Of a stretch of DNA of 62,027 bases, positions 42,942-50,751 are shown piece after piece. The notes beneath the pieces are model-generated. The model saw nothing but the letters and a program-made list of their open reading frames with translations. It was not told where the DNA came from and ran no database searches. Within the stretch, counting starts at the first letter, position 1. Every line of letters starts with the position of its first letter. The translations under genes were made by a program, and so were the position numbers. Source of the DNA: Candidatus Poseidoniales archaeon (lineage in GTDB: Archaea > Thermoplasmatota > Poseidoniia > Poseidoniales > Poseidoniaceae); assembly GCA_009887095.1 (NCBI GenBank), contig QXYC01000009.1:1-62027 (forward strand), in the 5' to 3' direction.

Positions 42942-43823
42942 ATGGCTGAGGAAGCACGAACCCTCTATTTCGGCTACGGGTCAAACCTTGACCGCAACGA
43001 CTGGCTTGAATGGTGTGAAGAAAAGGGCGTGAACCCGGCTGGAATTGAAGAAATCACGCCATGCTGGCTCCCGGATTACCGATTGAAGTTTCATTACAGG
43101 TCCACACGAAGACGAGGCGGAGCAGCTGATGTGGTCCCTGCAGGATGCGGGCATGCGGTCCCAGGTGTTTTGTTTGCATTGACCAATCAGGCGCTTGCCA
43201 ACATGGATCGCAAGGAAGGGCATCCAAATTACTACGAACGATGCATCGTGAATGTTCTGTTGCCGAATGGGACATCGACCGAAGCGGTGACATACACGCT
43301 TGTCGAACATCGAAAGGGCGAGTATGTGGCGCCAACAATGCACTATGCTGGGTTGGTAAGAGCGGGACTGAAACGACGCAATCTTCCAATTGAAGATTTG
43401 AAAATGGCAATTGAAAACTCAGACGTATCTTTTCCTGTTCCTTACCTCTTTGTCTATGGCACCCTCATGGCTGGCGAGTCCAGAGGTGCAACCCTCGAAC
43501 AACATACATTCCAACCCGGCGTGACCGCTCAGGTAAAGGGAAAACTGTACAATTTAGGCAACTACCCCGGCATGCGGCCTTCAGAAGAAGATCGAGTGCT
43601 TGGCGAACTCTACCGACTCAACGATGTATTTCTTGGCCTCCAATCGCTGGACAGAGTTGAGGGGTTCTATGGGTTCAAGTCAGATGATTCGCTGTTTAAA
43701 CGTACACTCGTCGAGGTTGAAACAGAGGAAGGAAAGATCTGGGCGTGGACCTACATGTACGCCGTGAGCATCGATGAAGAACACAGGATTCAATCGGGAG
43801 ATTGGCGAGCGTTGGACTCATGA
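42942..43823 (+). CDS. Tandem gamma-glutamylcyclotransferase-like (GGCT/AIG2) protein
   Basis: 293 residues with two cyclotransferase-fold domains. The N-terminal domain begins RTLYFGYGSNLDRNDW and has the candidate catalytic Glu in LANMDRKEGHPNYYERCIV. The C-terminal domain begins PYLFVYGTLMAGESR and has LDRVEGFYGFKSDDSLFKRT. GGCT enzymes release 5-oxoproline from gamma-glutamyl peptides or amines. Both domains keep the YGS/YGT loop and a glutamate, so both may be active. Most GGCT proteins have one domain. The stop codons of this gene and the convergent BCCP gene are back to back, in the palindrome TCATGA. Confidence 0.8.
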   Translation: MAEEARTLYFGYGSNLDRNDWLEWCEEKGVNPAGIEEITPCWLPDYRLKFHYRSTRRRGGAADVVPAGCGHAVPGVLFALTNQALANMDRKEGHPNYYERCIVNVLLPNGTSTEAVTYTLVEHRKGEYVAPTMHYAGLVRAGLKRRNLPIEDLKMAIENSDVSFPVPYLFVYGTLMAGESRGATLEQHTFQPGVTAQVKGKLYNLGNYPGMRPSEEDRVLGELYRLNDVFLGLQSLDRVEGFYGFKSDDSLFKRTLVEVETEEGKIWAWTYMYAVSIDEEHRIQSGDWRALDS

Positions 43824-44282
43824 TTCGTCCAATGTGAGCAAGGCCACGCCTTGTTCCACTTGATCGCCCGCTGCAAAGTGAACGGCCATCACAACGCCGT
43901 CGGTCGCAGCCACAATTCGATGTTCCATTTTCATGGCCTCCAACACCATGAGGGTGGTGCCAGCTGAAACAACTTCACCTGCAGCGACGAGGACATCGAG
44001 CACCTTCCCGGGCATTGGCGCTGTGAGTCCGCCACCATCATCGGTATCCGATGCGCCGGGTTCAATCCGTTCAAGTTTGAACGTGTGGCCTTCGGCATGA
44101 ACCCACCACACATCGCCAACCTTGGCAACGTGACCAAACGAAATCCGTCCATCCGAAGATACAATCTTCAAGCGGCCGTCAGCCATGACACTTGTCGATA
44201 GGCCACCAAGCGACCATTCATCGCCTTGCTTTGCCACTGTAACCTCAATTGGGCCTTCTGGACTGCGGAACTGATGATGCAT
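43818..44282 (-). CDS. Biotin carboxyl carrier protein of methylcrotonyl-CoA carboxylase
   Basis: 154 residues. The C-terminal about 75 residues are a biotinyl domain (TAPMPGKVLDVLVAAGEVVS; VLEAMKMEHRIVAATDGVVM) in which the Lys of EAMKMEH is biotinylated. The N-terminal about 75 residues (MHHQFRSPEGPIEVTVAKQG) form a small beta domain such as the BT region seen in acyl-CoA carboxylase alpha chains. The start codon overlaps the stop of the biotin carboxylase gene (TGATG). In most organisms the methylcrotonyl-CoA carboxylase alpha chain carries both parts; here they are separate genes. It is the last gene of the operon. Confidence 0.9.
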   Translation of the reverse strand: MHHQFRSPEGPIEVTVAKQGDEWSLGGLSTSVMADGRLKIVSSDGRISFGHVAKVGDVWWVHAEGHTFKLERIEPGASDTDDGGGLTAPMPGKVLDVLVAAGEVVSAGTTLMVLEAMKMEHRIVAATDGVVMAVHFAAGDQVEQGVALLTLDES

Positions 44283-45805
44283 CAGGGAAACCTCCGTCCG
44301 ATGGTCTCGAATGGGCTTGGCGCACCTTGGCCGCCTGTGGACGCCATGGATTGCTTGCGGTGAAGACCGGCGCTTTCCGCAACTGCTGCTGCCATCAGTG
44401 CCATGTCTTCCACAGCACGAGGAACTGTTGGTTGCCAGCCATTTGGCCAAATCCGATCGATGGTGGTTGTATCCGTCGCTCCTGTGATCACCTCAGGCTC
44501 ATCGCAAAGTTCCCGCAAGAAGCGAATGTTCGTTGTGGTGCCCAGCACCACAAATTCGTCGAGTGCCCTGCGCATTCGCTGCAACGCTTCTGGACGTGAT
44601 GGAGCCCATACGATCAGTTTGGCGAGCATCGGGTCATAATTTGGTGTGACCTCATCGCCTTCGCGTACGCCTGTGTCAAGACGGACGCCCGGACCTTCCG
44701 GCGGTCGGAAGACGGCAAGTGGCCCAATTGCTGGCAAGAAGTTGTTTGCAGCATCTTCTGCATACAATCGAACCTCAATGGCATGGCCTCGCATCATCAG
44801 AGGGCCACATGACATTGGTTCTCCCGCAGCGATACGGAGTTGTTCACGCACCAAATCAACGCCTGTGACCAATTCGGTGACCGGATGTTCTACCTGAATT
44901 CTGGTGTTCATTTCTAAGAAAAAGAATTCTCCAGTCGGGGCTAAAAGGAATTCAACCGTTCCAGCACCTTCGTAGTCCACAGCTTCTGCCGCAGCGACTG
45001 CCGCTTGACCCATCGCTTCGCGCAGTTCAGGTGTCATCGTGGCGCATGGAGCCTCTTCGAACACTTTCTGGTGCCTTCGTTGGACGCTGCACTCCCGCTC
45101 ACCGAGGTGGATGGTTCGACCGTGTCGATCAGCCAACACTTGGATTTCTACGTGTTTTGAGCCAGTCAAAAGACGCTCAAGGTAAACACGCCCGTCGCCG
45201 AATGCAGCAATTGCTTCACGGCGAGCGCCTTTTGCAGATTCAATTAGATCCTCAGGAGCGTGAACCGCACGCATGCCTTTTCCACCACCACCAGAGGACG
45301 CTTTCAGCAGCATCGGATATCCAACGCGGTGCGAGGCTGCCTCAATCGCTGCAAGGGCATCGGCCTCATCCTCATGTTCAATTTCTTCACCAGGAATCAC
45401 AGGAACACCTGCTGCACGCATGGTGATCCGAGCAGTCATCTTGTCACCCATCTGCTCGATGGCTTCTGGACTCGGCCCGACCCATTGCAGACCCGCATGA
45501 CCAACCGCACGTGCAAAATCTGCTCGCTCGGAAAGAAAACCAAAGCCAGGGTGAATTGCGTCGGCTCCTGTGGATTTTGCAATCGCCAAAATCTGATCTT
45601 GGTCAAGGTAGGTTTCACCGATGGTGCCCCCGGTGAGGAGAACTGCTTCGTCAGCGAGTTCGACAAACATCGAGGATGCGTCGTTTTCAGCGTAAATCGC
45701 GACGCTGGGTAGGCCTGCTTCATTGCATGCCCGGAGGATTCGACAAGCGATTTCCCCGCGGTTAGCGACCAAGACCTTCCGAACCATTGAAACAACGCCC
45801 CTCAT
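44282..45805 (-). CDS. mccA: Methylcrotonyl-CoA carboxylase biotin carboxylase subunit
   Basis: 507 residues. VRKVLVANRGEIACRILRAC opens the fold, LKASSGGGGKGMRAVHAPED is the ATP-grasp loop, CSVQRRHQKVFEEAPCATM and EMNTRIQVEHPVTELVTGVD hold active-site residues, and RLYAEDAANNFLPAIG begins the C-terminal region. About 60 further residues follow. The place between an enoyl-CoA hydratase and a BCCP, with the MccB-type beta subunit upstream, supports the leucine-pathway enzyme rather than a propionyl-CoA carboxylase. ATG 45805 overlaps the preceding stop as ATGA; the family-typical start is ATG 45787 (MVRKVLVANRGE), so six residues are uncertain. Confidence 0.88.
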   Translation of the reverse strand: MRGVVSMVRKVLVANRGEIACRILRACNEAGLPSVAIYAENDASSMFVELADEAVLLTGGTIGETYLDQDQILAIAKSTGADAIHPGFGFLSERADFARAVGHAGLQWVGPSPEAIEQMGDKMTARITMRAAGVPVIPGEEIEHEDEADALAAIEAASHRVGYPMLLKASSGGGGKGMRAVHAPEDLIESAKGARREAIAAFGDGRVYLERLLTGSKHVEIQVLADRHGRTIHLGERECSVQRRHQKVFEEAPCATMTPELREAMGQAAVAAAEAVDYEGAGTVEFLLAPTGEFFFLEMNTRIQVEHPVTELVTGVDLVREQLRIAAGEPMSCGPLMMRGHAIEVRLYAEDAANNFLPAIGPLAVFRPPEGPGVRLDTGVREGDEVTPNYDPMLAKLIVWAPSRPEALQRMRRALDEFVVLGTTTNIRFLRELCDEPEVITGATDTTTIDRIWPNGWQPTVPRAVEDMALMAAAVAESAGLHRKQSMASTGGQGAPSPFETIGRRFP

Positions 45806-46659
45806 TCAGGTTTCCAATTTGCCGAACGCTTTTCCAAGAACGAAGAGAGGCCTTCTTGCCCCTCTTTCGAGCCTCGCATCTTGCTGGTGAAATCGAGGGT
45901 CCAGTCCCTCAAGGCCTCATCTGATTCGGTCCAACGATCGAAGTTGAGGGTGAGCTGTTTGGCCAATGTCACAGCGCAGGGACCCGTGGTGAGGACCTCA
46001 TCAAGCAAGGATTGAACTGCAGGCTCAAGCGAATCAATGTCTGTAACCACTTGTTCGATGAAGCCGGTTCGGAGCGCCTCTTCAGCGCCAACTCGACTGG
46101 CTTGCATGGCGAGCCTTCGGAAGCATGCTGAGCCAAGGCGACGGTAGACATAGGGGCCGATCACTGCGGGGAGGATGCCTAATTTCCCCTCAGAAAGAGC
46201 GAGTTTGATGTTCTGGGTGCCAATGACGTGGTCCAAGCAAGCAACAAGCCCTGCTCCTCCGCCGAGTGCCACGCCTTGAATGGCTCCAACAGTGAAACAC
46301 GGGTGAGCCCACAGGCTGTTGAACAGCCGATCGAGGCGCTTGGAGTCCGCTCGGTTTTCTTCCGGCGTGTTCGCTCCAGCATCACGCATCATGTTGATGT
46401 CAGCCCCAGCACAGAAGTGGCGGCCTGAGCCGGAGAGAACAATGCTTCTCAGGTAGGGTGCTCCGTTTTCGTCGCTCAATGCGTCGAGGGTACCTGCGCT
46501 GCGTGCCGCCGTCCAATCGAGTAGTTCGCACAGTTCAGTGATAAGTTGGACGTTGAGTGCGTTGAATTTGTCCTCTCGGTTCAATCGAAGGTTCGCCCTC
46601 GAACCATCGAGGGTCATGGTCACGAGTTCAGTTTGGGGCGGGTTCTCCATTGTCATCAT
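45802..46659 (-). CDS. Enoyl-CoA hydratase family, probable methylglutaconyl-CoA hydratase
   Basis: 285 residues of the crotonase family. NREDKFNALNVQLITELCEL and IVLSGSGRHFCAGADINMM form the oxyanion-hole region. AIQGVALGGGAGLVACLDHV contains the second oxyanion glycine, and LALSEGKLGILPAVIGPYVY has the catalytic-site glutamate with the KLGI/P-A-V-I signature seen in methylglutaconyl-CoA hydratases. Being between the beta and alpha subunits of the carboxylase, it would hydrate 3-methylglutaconyl-CoA to HMG-CoA, the next step of leucine breakdown. The specific substrate is inferred from context. Alternative starts are at 46656 and 46650. Confidence 0.85.
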   Translation of the reverse strand: MMTMENPPQTELVTMTLDGSRANLRLNREDKFNALNVQLITELCELLDWTAARSAGTLDALSDENGAPYLRSIVLSGSGRHFCAGADINMMRDAGANTPEENRADSKRLDRLFNSLWAHPCFTVGAIQGVALGGGAGLVACLDHVIGTQNIKLALSEGKLGILPAVIGPYVYRRLGSACFRRLAMQASRVGAEEALRTGFIEQVVTDIDSLEPAVQSLLDEVLTTGPCAVTLAKQLTLNFDRWTESDEALRDWTLDFTSKMRGSKEGQEGLSSFLEKRSANWKPE

Positions 46660-46702
46660 ACGAAAATCTCCAATTGCATTTTTGATTTTTCAATTGCACT
46701 TC

Positions 46703-48313
46703 TCACATCCGGAAGACGCCGAAGCGATCGGTTGGTAGCGTTGCGTTTCGAGCCGCCCGGATGCACAAACCAAGGACGTCACGAGTGTCCCTCGGGTCGA
46801 TGATGCCATCGTCCCACAGTCGAGCTGTCGAGTAGTATGGGCTTCCTTCCGTCTCGTATTGTTCGAGAATTGGGGCTCTGAACGCATCCAATTCATCGCC
46901 AACCATTGGCTCAAGGCCCTCCCGGGCGCGCTGGTCTTGCTTGACGGTGGTGAGCACGTCCGCAGCTTGCGGTCCGCCCATGACAGAGATTCGGCTGTTT
47001 GGCCACATGAAGAGGAAGCGAGGATCATAAGCACGTCCGCACATTCCGTAATTTCCAGCACCGTGGGAGCCACCGATGATCACGGTGAATTTTGGCACGT
47101 TCACACAAGAGACAGCCGTCACGAGTTTCGCACCATCCTTTGCAATACCGCCAGCCTCGTACGCTTTGCCAACCATGAATCCAGTGATGTTCTGAAGGAA
47201 CACCAAAGGAATGCCACGCTGACCGCACAATTCGACAAAGTGCGCACCTTTGAGCGAAGATTCTGAGAAAAGAATGCCGTTGTTGGCGACAATACCTACT
47301 TTTTGCCCATGGATGTGGGCAAAGCCACACACAAGGGTGGTCCCGTAACGAGCCTTGAATTCATGGAACCTTGAGCCATCGACGATTCGGGCAATGATTT
47401 CCTTGATGTCAACAGGTGTTCTGTTGTCGCTTGGAATAAGGCCGAGAAGGTCTTCAACATCGTGCGCTGGCGCCTCAACGGGGACGGTTGGCATTGGTGC
47501 GAGTTCTTGTGGCCCAATGTTCTCAACAACGTTTCGAACCATCCGCAACGCCTCTGGTTCATCTTCAGCGAAATGATCAGCAACACCTGATTGCACCGTG
47601 TGGACTTCTGCGCCTCCGAGGTCTTCAGCAGAGACCTCTTCACCTGTTGCTGCCTTCACCAGCGGAGGCCCTGCAAGGAAGATGGTCCCGTTTCCTTTGA
47701 CGATGATTGATTCGTCCGACATTGCAGGCACATAGGCGCCTCCAGCCGTGCACGAGCCAAGAACGGCTGCAATCTGAGGAATTTTATCGCCAGACATTCG
47801 GGCTTGGTTTCGGAAGATACGGCCAAAATGGCCGATGTCCGGGAATACTTCGTCTTGCATTGGCAGGAAGGCACCGCCGGAGTCGACCAAATAGATGCAT
47901 GGAAGGTTGTTTTCGTGAGCAATCGTTTGAGCACGAATGTGCTTCTTTACGGTCATTGGGTAATATGACCCACCTTTGACGGTAGCATCATTGGCGACAA
48001 AGAGGCATTCTCTTCCATGCACCATGCCGACACCGGTTACGATGCCCGCAGAGTGGGCACGCCCATCATACAGCTCGTAAGCTGCGAGGGGTGAAAATTC
48101 GAGAAATGCAGTCCCCGGATCGATGATTCGTTCAATGCGTTCCCGTGCGAGCATTTTGCCCCTGCTGCGGTGGCGTTCGACGTACTTTCCACCGCCACCC
48201 ATTGAAGCAACATTGAGACGTTCGCGCAATGTTTCAATCAACCCAAGGTTGAATGATTTACGTTCTGAAAACTCAGGGTCTGCTCGATTCACTCGTGTTG
48301 GTAATCGGTCCAT
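46703..48313 (-). CDS. mccB: Methylcrotonyl-CoA carboxylase carboxyltransferase (beta) subunit
   Basis: 536 residues. [20 protein letters not shown] and [20 protein letters not shown] belong to the acyl-CoA carboxylase N-domain. [20 protein letters not shown] and [20 protein letters not shown] are the MCC-type signatures, and [20 protein letters not shown] with [20 protein letters not shown] the C-domain. It transfers carboxyl from biotin to 3-methylcrotonyl-CoA. It is first of the operon mccB, hydratase, mccA, BCCP. ATG 48313 is preferred over an upstream start at 48349 because GAGGGGTG lies just before it. An isovaleryl-CoA dehydrogenase and HMG-CoA lyase are not in the window. Confidence 0.92.
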   Translation of the reverse strand: MDRLPTRVNRADPEFSERKSFNLGLIETLRERLNVASMGGGGKYVERHRSRGKMLARERIERIIDPGTAFLEFSPLAAYELYDGRAHSAGIVTGVGMVHGRECLFVANDATVKGGSYYPMTVKKHIRAQTIAHENNLPCIYLVDSGGAFLPMQDEVFPDIGHFGRIFRNQARMSGDKIPQIAAVLGSCTAGGAYVPAMSDESIIVKGNGTIFLAGPPLVKAATGEEVSAEDLGGAEVHTVQSGVADHFAEDEPEALRMVRNVVENIGPQELAPMPTVPVEAPAHDVEDLLGLIPSDNRTPVDIKEIIARIVDGSRFHEFKARYGTTLVCGFAHIHGQKVGIVANNGILFSESSLKGAHFVELCGQRGIPLVFLQNITGFMVGKAYEAGGIAKDGAKLVTAVSCVNVPKFTVIIGGSHGAGNYGMCGRAYDPRFLFMWPNSRISVMGGPQAADVLTTVKQDQRAREGLEPMVGDELDAFRAPILEQYETEGSPYYSTARLWDDGIIDPRDTRDVLGLCIRAARNATLPTDRFGVFRM

Positions 48314-48379
48314 GCACACCCCTCGTTCGATGGCAGGTGGGGGCGACATTTAACCCTATTACAAGGTGCAAAAGCCCTG

Positions 48380-49765
48380 TCATACACCAAGCGTCAATCG
48401 TCCAATGTCACGAAGACCGGGCGCAAGGCCGACAATCAAGACTGCGAGCACGATTAAAACTCGGAGATGCCGTTGGCGTTGTTCGACCTTCATCTCGGAG
48501 AACAACCACACAATGGCCCCAATCAGTCCAGCCTTCACGAGTGTGAAGAGCCAGGCACCCTCGCCGTATTCAATTCCCCAGGAGTCATTCAAGCGGCCGC
48601 CGAATTGGATGACAGCGTCGCTGACAGGATGTTTTTCACCGTATCCAAAGGAGTCGATGCCAACCATGGTTGCGAACCCATCGCAGAGTTGACCAAACAC
48701 CATGGCGAGCACCATTGGCGTAGCAAGCAGCCCTTTCTTTGAAAGCAATTGAACGGGATGATTTTTTGTGAGATCGCCTGCATCTTCCCACGTGTCCAAA
48801 CGAACACCAACTGGAAGCACACCTGCCTCATGACCTGTAAGTTTCAGTTGATGCAAATCTTCGACACCGGCCCTGTACATGAAGAAACACACCACAGCGG
48901 GGATGCCAAGCACGACGAAGAGCGGCCATATTGGCGTTGATTCGAGAACCCGCCCACTCTCTTGTGCCCATGGCGTGGCCAAGAATTGAGCCCAGTGACC
49001 CAAACCAAGAACGACCGAGGCAGCTCCAAAGGTGAAGAGGCCGCGGGTGATGGCTGGCCAATGTCGAGTCTTGATGAACGACCATAAGAGCATCCCAAAG
49101 GCAGCTAACAAGCCACCCATGGCCCATGCCTGCCCCATTTCATCATGAACGATGTAGGCTGGCTGATACAAAAGACCCCAATGGAACATGAGGGCAATCA
49201 TCAGCGAGGGGAGGAGCGCCAACCTCACTTTTTGCTCATCTCGATCGGTTGTGGCCCCATCCCACTTACCTGCCAGCCATTGCGAAAGCATGGCGATTCC
49301 AATAAGCCAAGCGGCAAGATGGAGGTGAATCAATGGAGAGATGAAGAGCACATCCATCTCTGCCGAGAAGAAGTCTGCGTCTTCCAGCACGCGCATCACA
49401 GGGGCAAGGCAAACCCAGACAACAAGTGCGATGGTCATTCTGTCATCGCAGGGAACGTCAGCCTTTCGAAACAGTGCTTGGAGAATGATGACGCTCACAA
49501 GCATGGATGCTGTGTAGATGGTGGTGTTTTCTGGGGAATAACCTGCATCGCCGGCAGCGCCTGCGTCTTTCGTCACTGGATCCCAAACAATCGGCTTGAG
49601 CCCCTCGTCCCAAACGGCTTCATTTGCAAGAACAAGTCCACTCGCCACTGCAGCAATAAGCACAAGAACGGCCCAAAGAGCAATTTTTTCATAGACGGAG
49701 TACTCTGAATCGGGCAACGCTGGTTCGGCGTTTTCAAGATGTTCTTCCAACGCATTGGTCGACAT
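48380..49765 (-). CDS. DUF63 family archaeal membrane protein
   Basis: 461 residues with about 9-10 hydrophobic segments. APVMRVLEDADFFSAEMDVL and LAMVFGQLCDGFATMVGIDS with EKHPVSDAVIQFGG and VLIVGLAPGLRDIGRLTLGV match the DUF63 family, known essentially from archaea and uncharacterised. The histidine-, aspartate- and arginine-bearing motifs sit at helix ends, as in an enzyme or transporter site. It is upstream of mccB on the same strand by 66 bases; no functional link is obvious. Confidence 0.75.
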   Translation of the reverse strand: MSTNALEEHLENAEPALPDSEYSVYEKIALWAVLVLIAAVASGLVLANEAVWDEGLKPIVWDPVTKDAGAAGDAGYSPENTTIYTASMLVSVIILQALFRKADVPCDDRMTIALVVWVCLAPVMRVLEDADFFSAEMDVLFISPLIHLHLAAWLIGIAMLSQWLAGKWDGATTDRDEQKVRLALLPSLMIALMFHWGLLYQPAYIVHDEMGQAWAMGGLLAAFGMLLWSFIKTRHWPAITRGLFTFGAASVVLGLGHWAQFLATPWAQESGRVLESTPIWPLFVVLGIPAVVCFFMYRAGVEDLHQLKLTGHEAGVLPVGVRLDTWEDAGDLTKNHPVQLLSKKGLLATPMVLAMVFGQLCDGFATMVGIDSFGYGEKHPVSDAVIQFGGRLNDSWGIEYGEGAWLFTLVKAGLIGAIVWLFSEMKVEQRQRHLRVLIVLAVLIVGLAPGLRDIGRLTLGV

Positions 49766-49825
49766 AGGTGAGCCTCAGTGGTCGCTACGAATCGCCCTCA
49801 ATATGCTTTGGGATGAAGTAAATTC

Positions 49826-49838
49826 GGGCTCAAAGCCC
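49826..49838 (-). terminator. Candidate terminator of the FKBP-SAP gene
   Basis: GGGCT-CAA-AGCCC forms a 5-bp stem beginning six bases past the FKBP stop (read on the minus strand), flanked by a weaker GAAG/CTTC pairing. An AT-rich stretch (GAATTTACTTC) follows on that strand. It lies between FKBP and DUF63. Confidence 0.4.
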
Positions 49839-49844
49839 TTCGCT

Positions 49845-50681
49845 TCATTCTTCCTCTTGAGAGAGGCGAGCGACGAGGTCTGCTTTCTTTCCGCCAACAG
49901 GTAGGCCGGCAGCCTTGCATCGCTCTTTCAACTCAGCAACTGAGAGAGAGGAGAGGTCTTCTCCAACGTCTTGGACATCTTCTTCGTCGTCGGTAGCGCC
50001 GAATCCACGAGGTTCGTGAACTTCGATGAACGAAACCTTACCGCATTCAACAGCGTCACGGATGGTGGTCACCAAACGGAACTTGAGCATTGCAGCGTTG
50101 GTGTCGAAGAGCATTGTTTGTGGGAGGACGATCATCAAGTCCTCGCCATCGAAGCTGACTTCGAAGCCACTGTGACCGGTGTTTGCTTGGAGGAGGGCGA
50201 CAACTTGGTCTTCCTTTCCTTCGACCACGTCGACAACGTTGAACGAATACTTGAGCGACTTGCCAGCCATTGGATGGTTGTAGTCGATTCGAGCCCGTCC
50301 TGCTGCGAGGTAGGAGAGGTAGCCTTGTCGGTTACCGATGGTGACTGGTGCACCGATGTAGAGGGAGTTAGGGTCTTGAACAGCACGGATGAGTTTGTCA
50401 ATGCTGATGGTTTCGATTTGTGAGGCGTCTTTTTCGCCATAAGCGTCTGCAGGTGCGATGACGACTTCGGTTTCCTTGCCTTTCTTTGCTTCACCAAGTG
50501 CTTCTTCGAAGCCTGGAATGAGTTGACCGCCGCCAACAACGCACACCATTGGTTCGTAGGTGCGGTTCTCTTGGTGGGCATCGTGCTCTTTTGCGACTGC
50601 TTCACGGGTGGTCTCGATGAGGTCACCTGTTTCATTGTTGTAGAGTTCATAATCAACGTGGACAATTGTTCCATCTTCCAT
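49845..50681 (-). CDS. Long FKBP-type peptidyl-prolyl isomerase fused to a SAP domain
   Basis: 278 residues. The FKBP core is clear: MEDGTIVHVDYELYNNETGD, GGGQLIPGFEEALGEAKKGK and RARIDYNHPMAGKSLKYSFN, with a SlyD-like insert-in-flap between. Next comes the C-terminal domain of archaeal FKBP26-type proteins (ALLQANTGHSGFEVSFDGED; KVSFIEVHEPRGFGA). After an acidic linker, residues about 243-278 form a SAP motif (SSLSVAELKERCKAAGLPVG; GKKADLVARLSQ), which in other proteins binds DNA. The isomerase would assist folding of nascent proteins; the SAP suggests nucleic-acid tethering. ATG 50681 follows a strong GGGAGG and is preferred over extensions overlapping ccmF. Confidence 0.82.
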   Translation of the reverse strand: MEDGTIVHVDYELYNNETGDLIETTREAVAKEHDAHQENRTYEPMVCVVGGGQLIPGFEEALGEAKKGKETEVVIAPADAYGEKDASQIETISIDKLIRAVQDPNSLYIGAPVTIGNRQGYLSYLAAGRARIDYNHPMAGKSLKYSFNVVDVVEGKEDQVVALLQANTGHSGFEVSFDGEDLMIVLPQTMLFDTNAAMLKFRLVTTIRDAVECGKVSFIEVHEPRGFGATDDEEDVQDVGEDLSSLSVAELKERCKAAGLPVGGKKADLVARLSQEEE

Positions 50682-50688
50682 GGTATTA

Positions 50689-50703
50689 CCTCCCTTTCGG
50701 GTA
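50689..50703 (-). promoter_or_regulatory. Tetraloop hairpin overlapping the FKBP ribosome-binding site
   Basis: On the minus strand CCC-GAAA-GGG (50692-50701) has a GNRA-type tetraloop, and its 3' arm is part of the GGGAGG ribosome-binding site at 50689-50694. A second hairpin (GGCGA/TCGCC) lies at 50708-50720. Confidence 0.4.
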
Positions 50704-50751
50704 GTCCGGCGACCGTCGCCCCCTTGATAATTCCATTGGCGAGGCAAGCCG

